Below, piece after piece: positions 63,908 to 64,000 of a stretch of 64,000 nt of DNA. A program made the position numbers and the translations under genes. The stretch spans positions 62,001 through 126,000 of the forward strand of contig JAOUOT010000007.1 of NCBI GenBank assembly GCA_029880265.1, given 5' to 3'. The notes beneath the pieces are model-generated. The model saw nothing but the letters and a program-made list of their open reading frames with translations. It did not search any database and had not been told where the DNA came from. How positions within the stretch are numbered: the stretch's first letter is position 1; each line of letters opens with the position of its first letter. The stretch comes from Spirochaetia bacterium. GTDB lineage: Bacteria; Spirochaetota; Leptospiria; Turneriellales; JAOUOS01.

Positions 63908-64000
63908 CTAAAACATCTGCGAACTGCAATTCTTAAGCTCTTTTTCAAAAGCCTTATATTCAGGCAGAAAGCCCGCAAGCAGCTGGTAAAATTTCTTACT
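63908..64000 (-). CDS. C-terminal end of a gene on the minus strand (partial)
   Basis: The frame is open from the window edge to a TAG at 63908-63910, giving 30 residues with KKFYQLLAGFLPEYKAFEKE and ending CSSQMF. The FYQLL-x6-LPEY-K pattern resembles the last helix of YgjP/DUF45 metal-dependent hydrolases (xFWxLxxxxxPxYxxxxxxL). The rest lies outside the window, so this is a weak guess. Confidence 0.4.
   Translation of the reverse strand, partial: SKKFYQLLAGFLPEYKAFEKELKNCSSQMF

Overview
The window is an AT-rich stretch of a bacterial chromosome with a normal coding density. Most of the proteins look like those of a diderm heterotroph, and the best overall guess is a Spirochaetota genome related to Leptospira. 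That guess rests on the tyrA-aroA-cmk-rpsA order, many short lipoproteins with loose lipoboxes, CsgG/PEGA-type envelope proteins, a FAS-I-like lone acyltransferase, split pntA, and frequent absence of Shine-Dalgarno sequences. No search could be run, so the taxonomic placement is inference. The three tRNAs and the tmRNA do not encode their CCA ends, so a CCA-adding enzyme must exist.

Layout. 1-3194: end of a class II aminoacyl-tRNA synthetase, a membrane PP2C/SpoIIE-like phosphatase with C-terminal TPRs, and a membrane-anchored thioredoxin-fold protein. 3408-10505: a CsgG-like barrel protein, a giant surface lipoprotein (two fn3-like/beta-helix units plus 11 Asp-boxes) and a CapA-like phosphoesterase. 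10580-19971: tRNA-Thr and tRNA-Tyr, a helical-repeat protein, CstA, a SurA-N-like lipoprotein, a second CsgG-like protein with an outer membrane protein, a sulfotransferase, an AmmeMemoRadiSam radical SAM enzyme, DUF2288, YjbQ and PdxH. 20391-22768: STAS protein, then ybeY-corC-recO. 22834-31354: acyltransferase, holA with a DUF3467 gene, pgi, a GDPD, a phospholipase D-like lipoprotein and an RRM protein.

31601-35242 is a tight three-gene signalling operon: a histidine kinase with a dead receiver, an HDOD response regulator, and a response regulator with a degenerate HD-GYP domain. 35282-39548 holds DUF302, three lipoproteins, a PEGA/CsgG-like barrel protein and a Cys-rich mini-lipoprotein. 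tRNA-Asn follows, preceded by a broken 5' half copy of itself. 39979-44779 encodes a GNAT-nitrilase fusion, a hybrid kinase, a HIT protein and PrmA. 44990-55143 holds a PilZ-like protein, split transhydrogenase pntAA-pntAB-pntB, sdhCAB, HU and a hybrid kinase. 55234-64000 holds ssrA, a UDG-like Fe-S protein, a zinc-less DksA/TraR protein, hemN, the tyrA-aroA-cmk-rpsA operon, a MITE-like inverted-repeat element, engB and the end of a minus-strand gene.

How it works together. The housekeeping genes describe an organism with a respiratory chain (SdhCAB of the single-cytochrome type, transhydrogenase), haem synthesis by the oxygen-independent route, and aromatic amino acid synthesis. The accessory content is mostly envelope. 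Three separate loci each carry a CsgG/FlgO-like protein, one fused to a PEGA domain. Two of them also carry lipoproteins with related fn3-like modules, which looks like a recurrent surface-protein module. This, the signalling operon, the tRNA-Asn relic and the inverted-repeat element are the most interesting parts.
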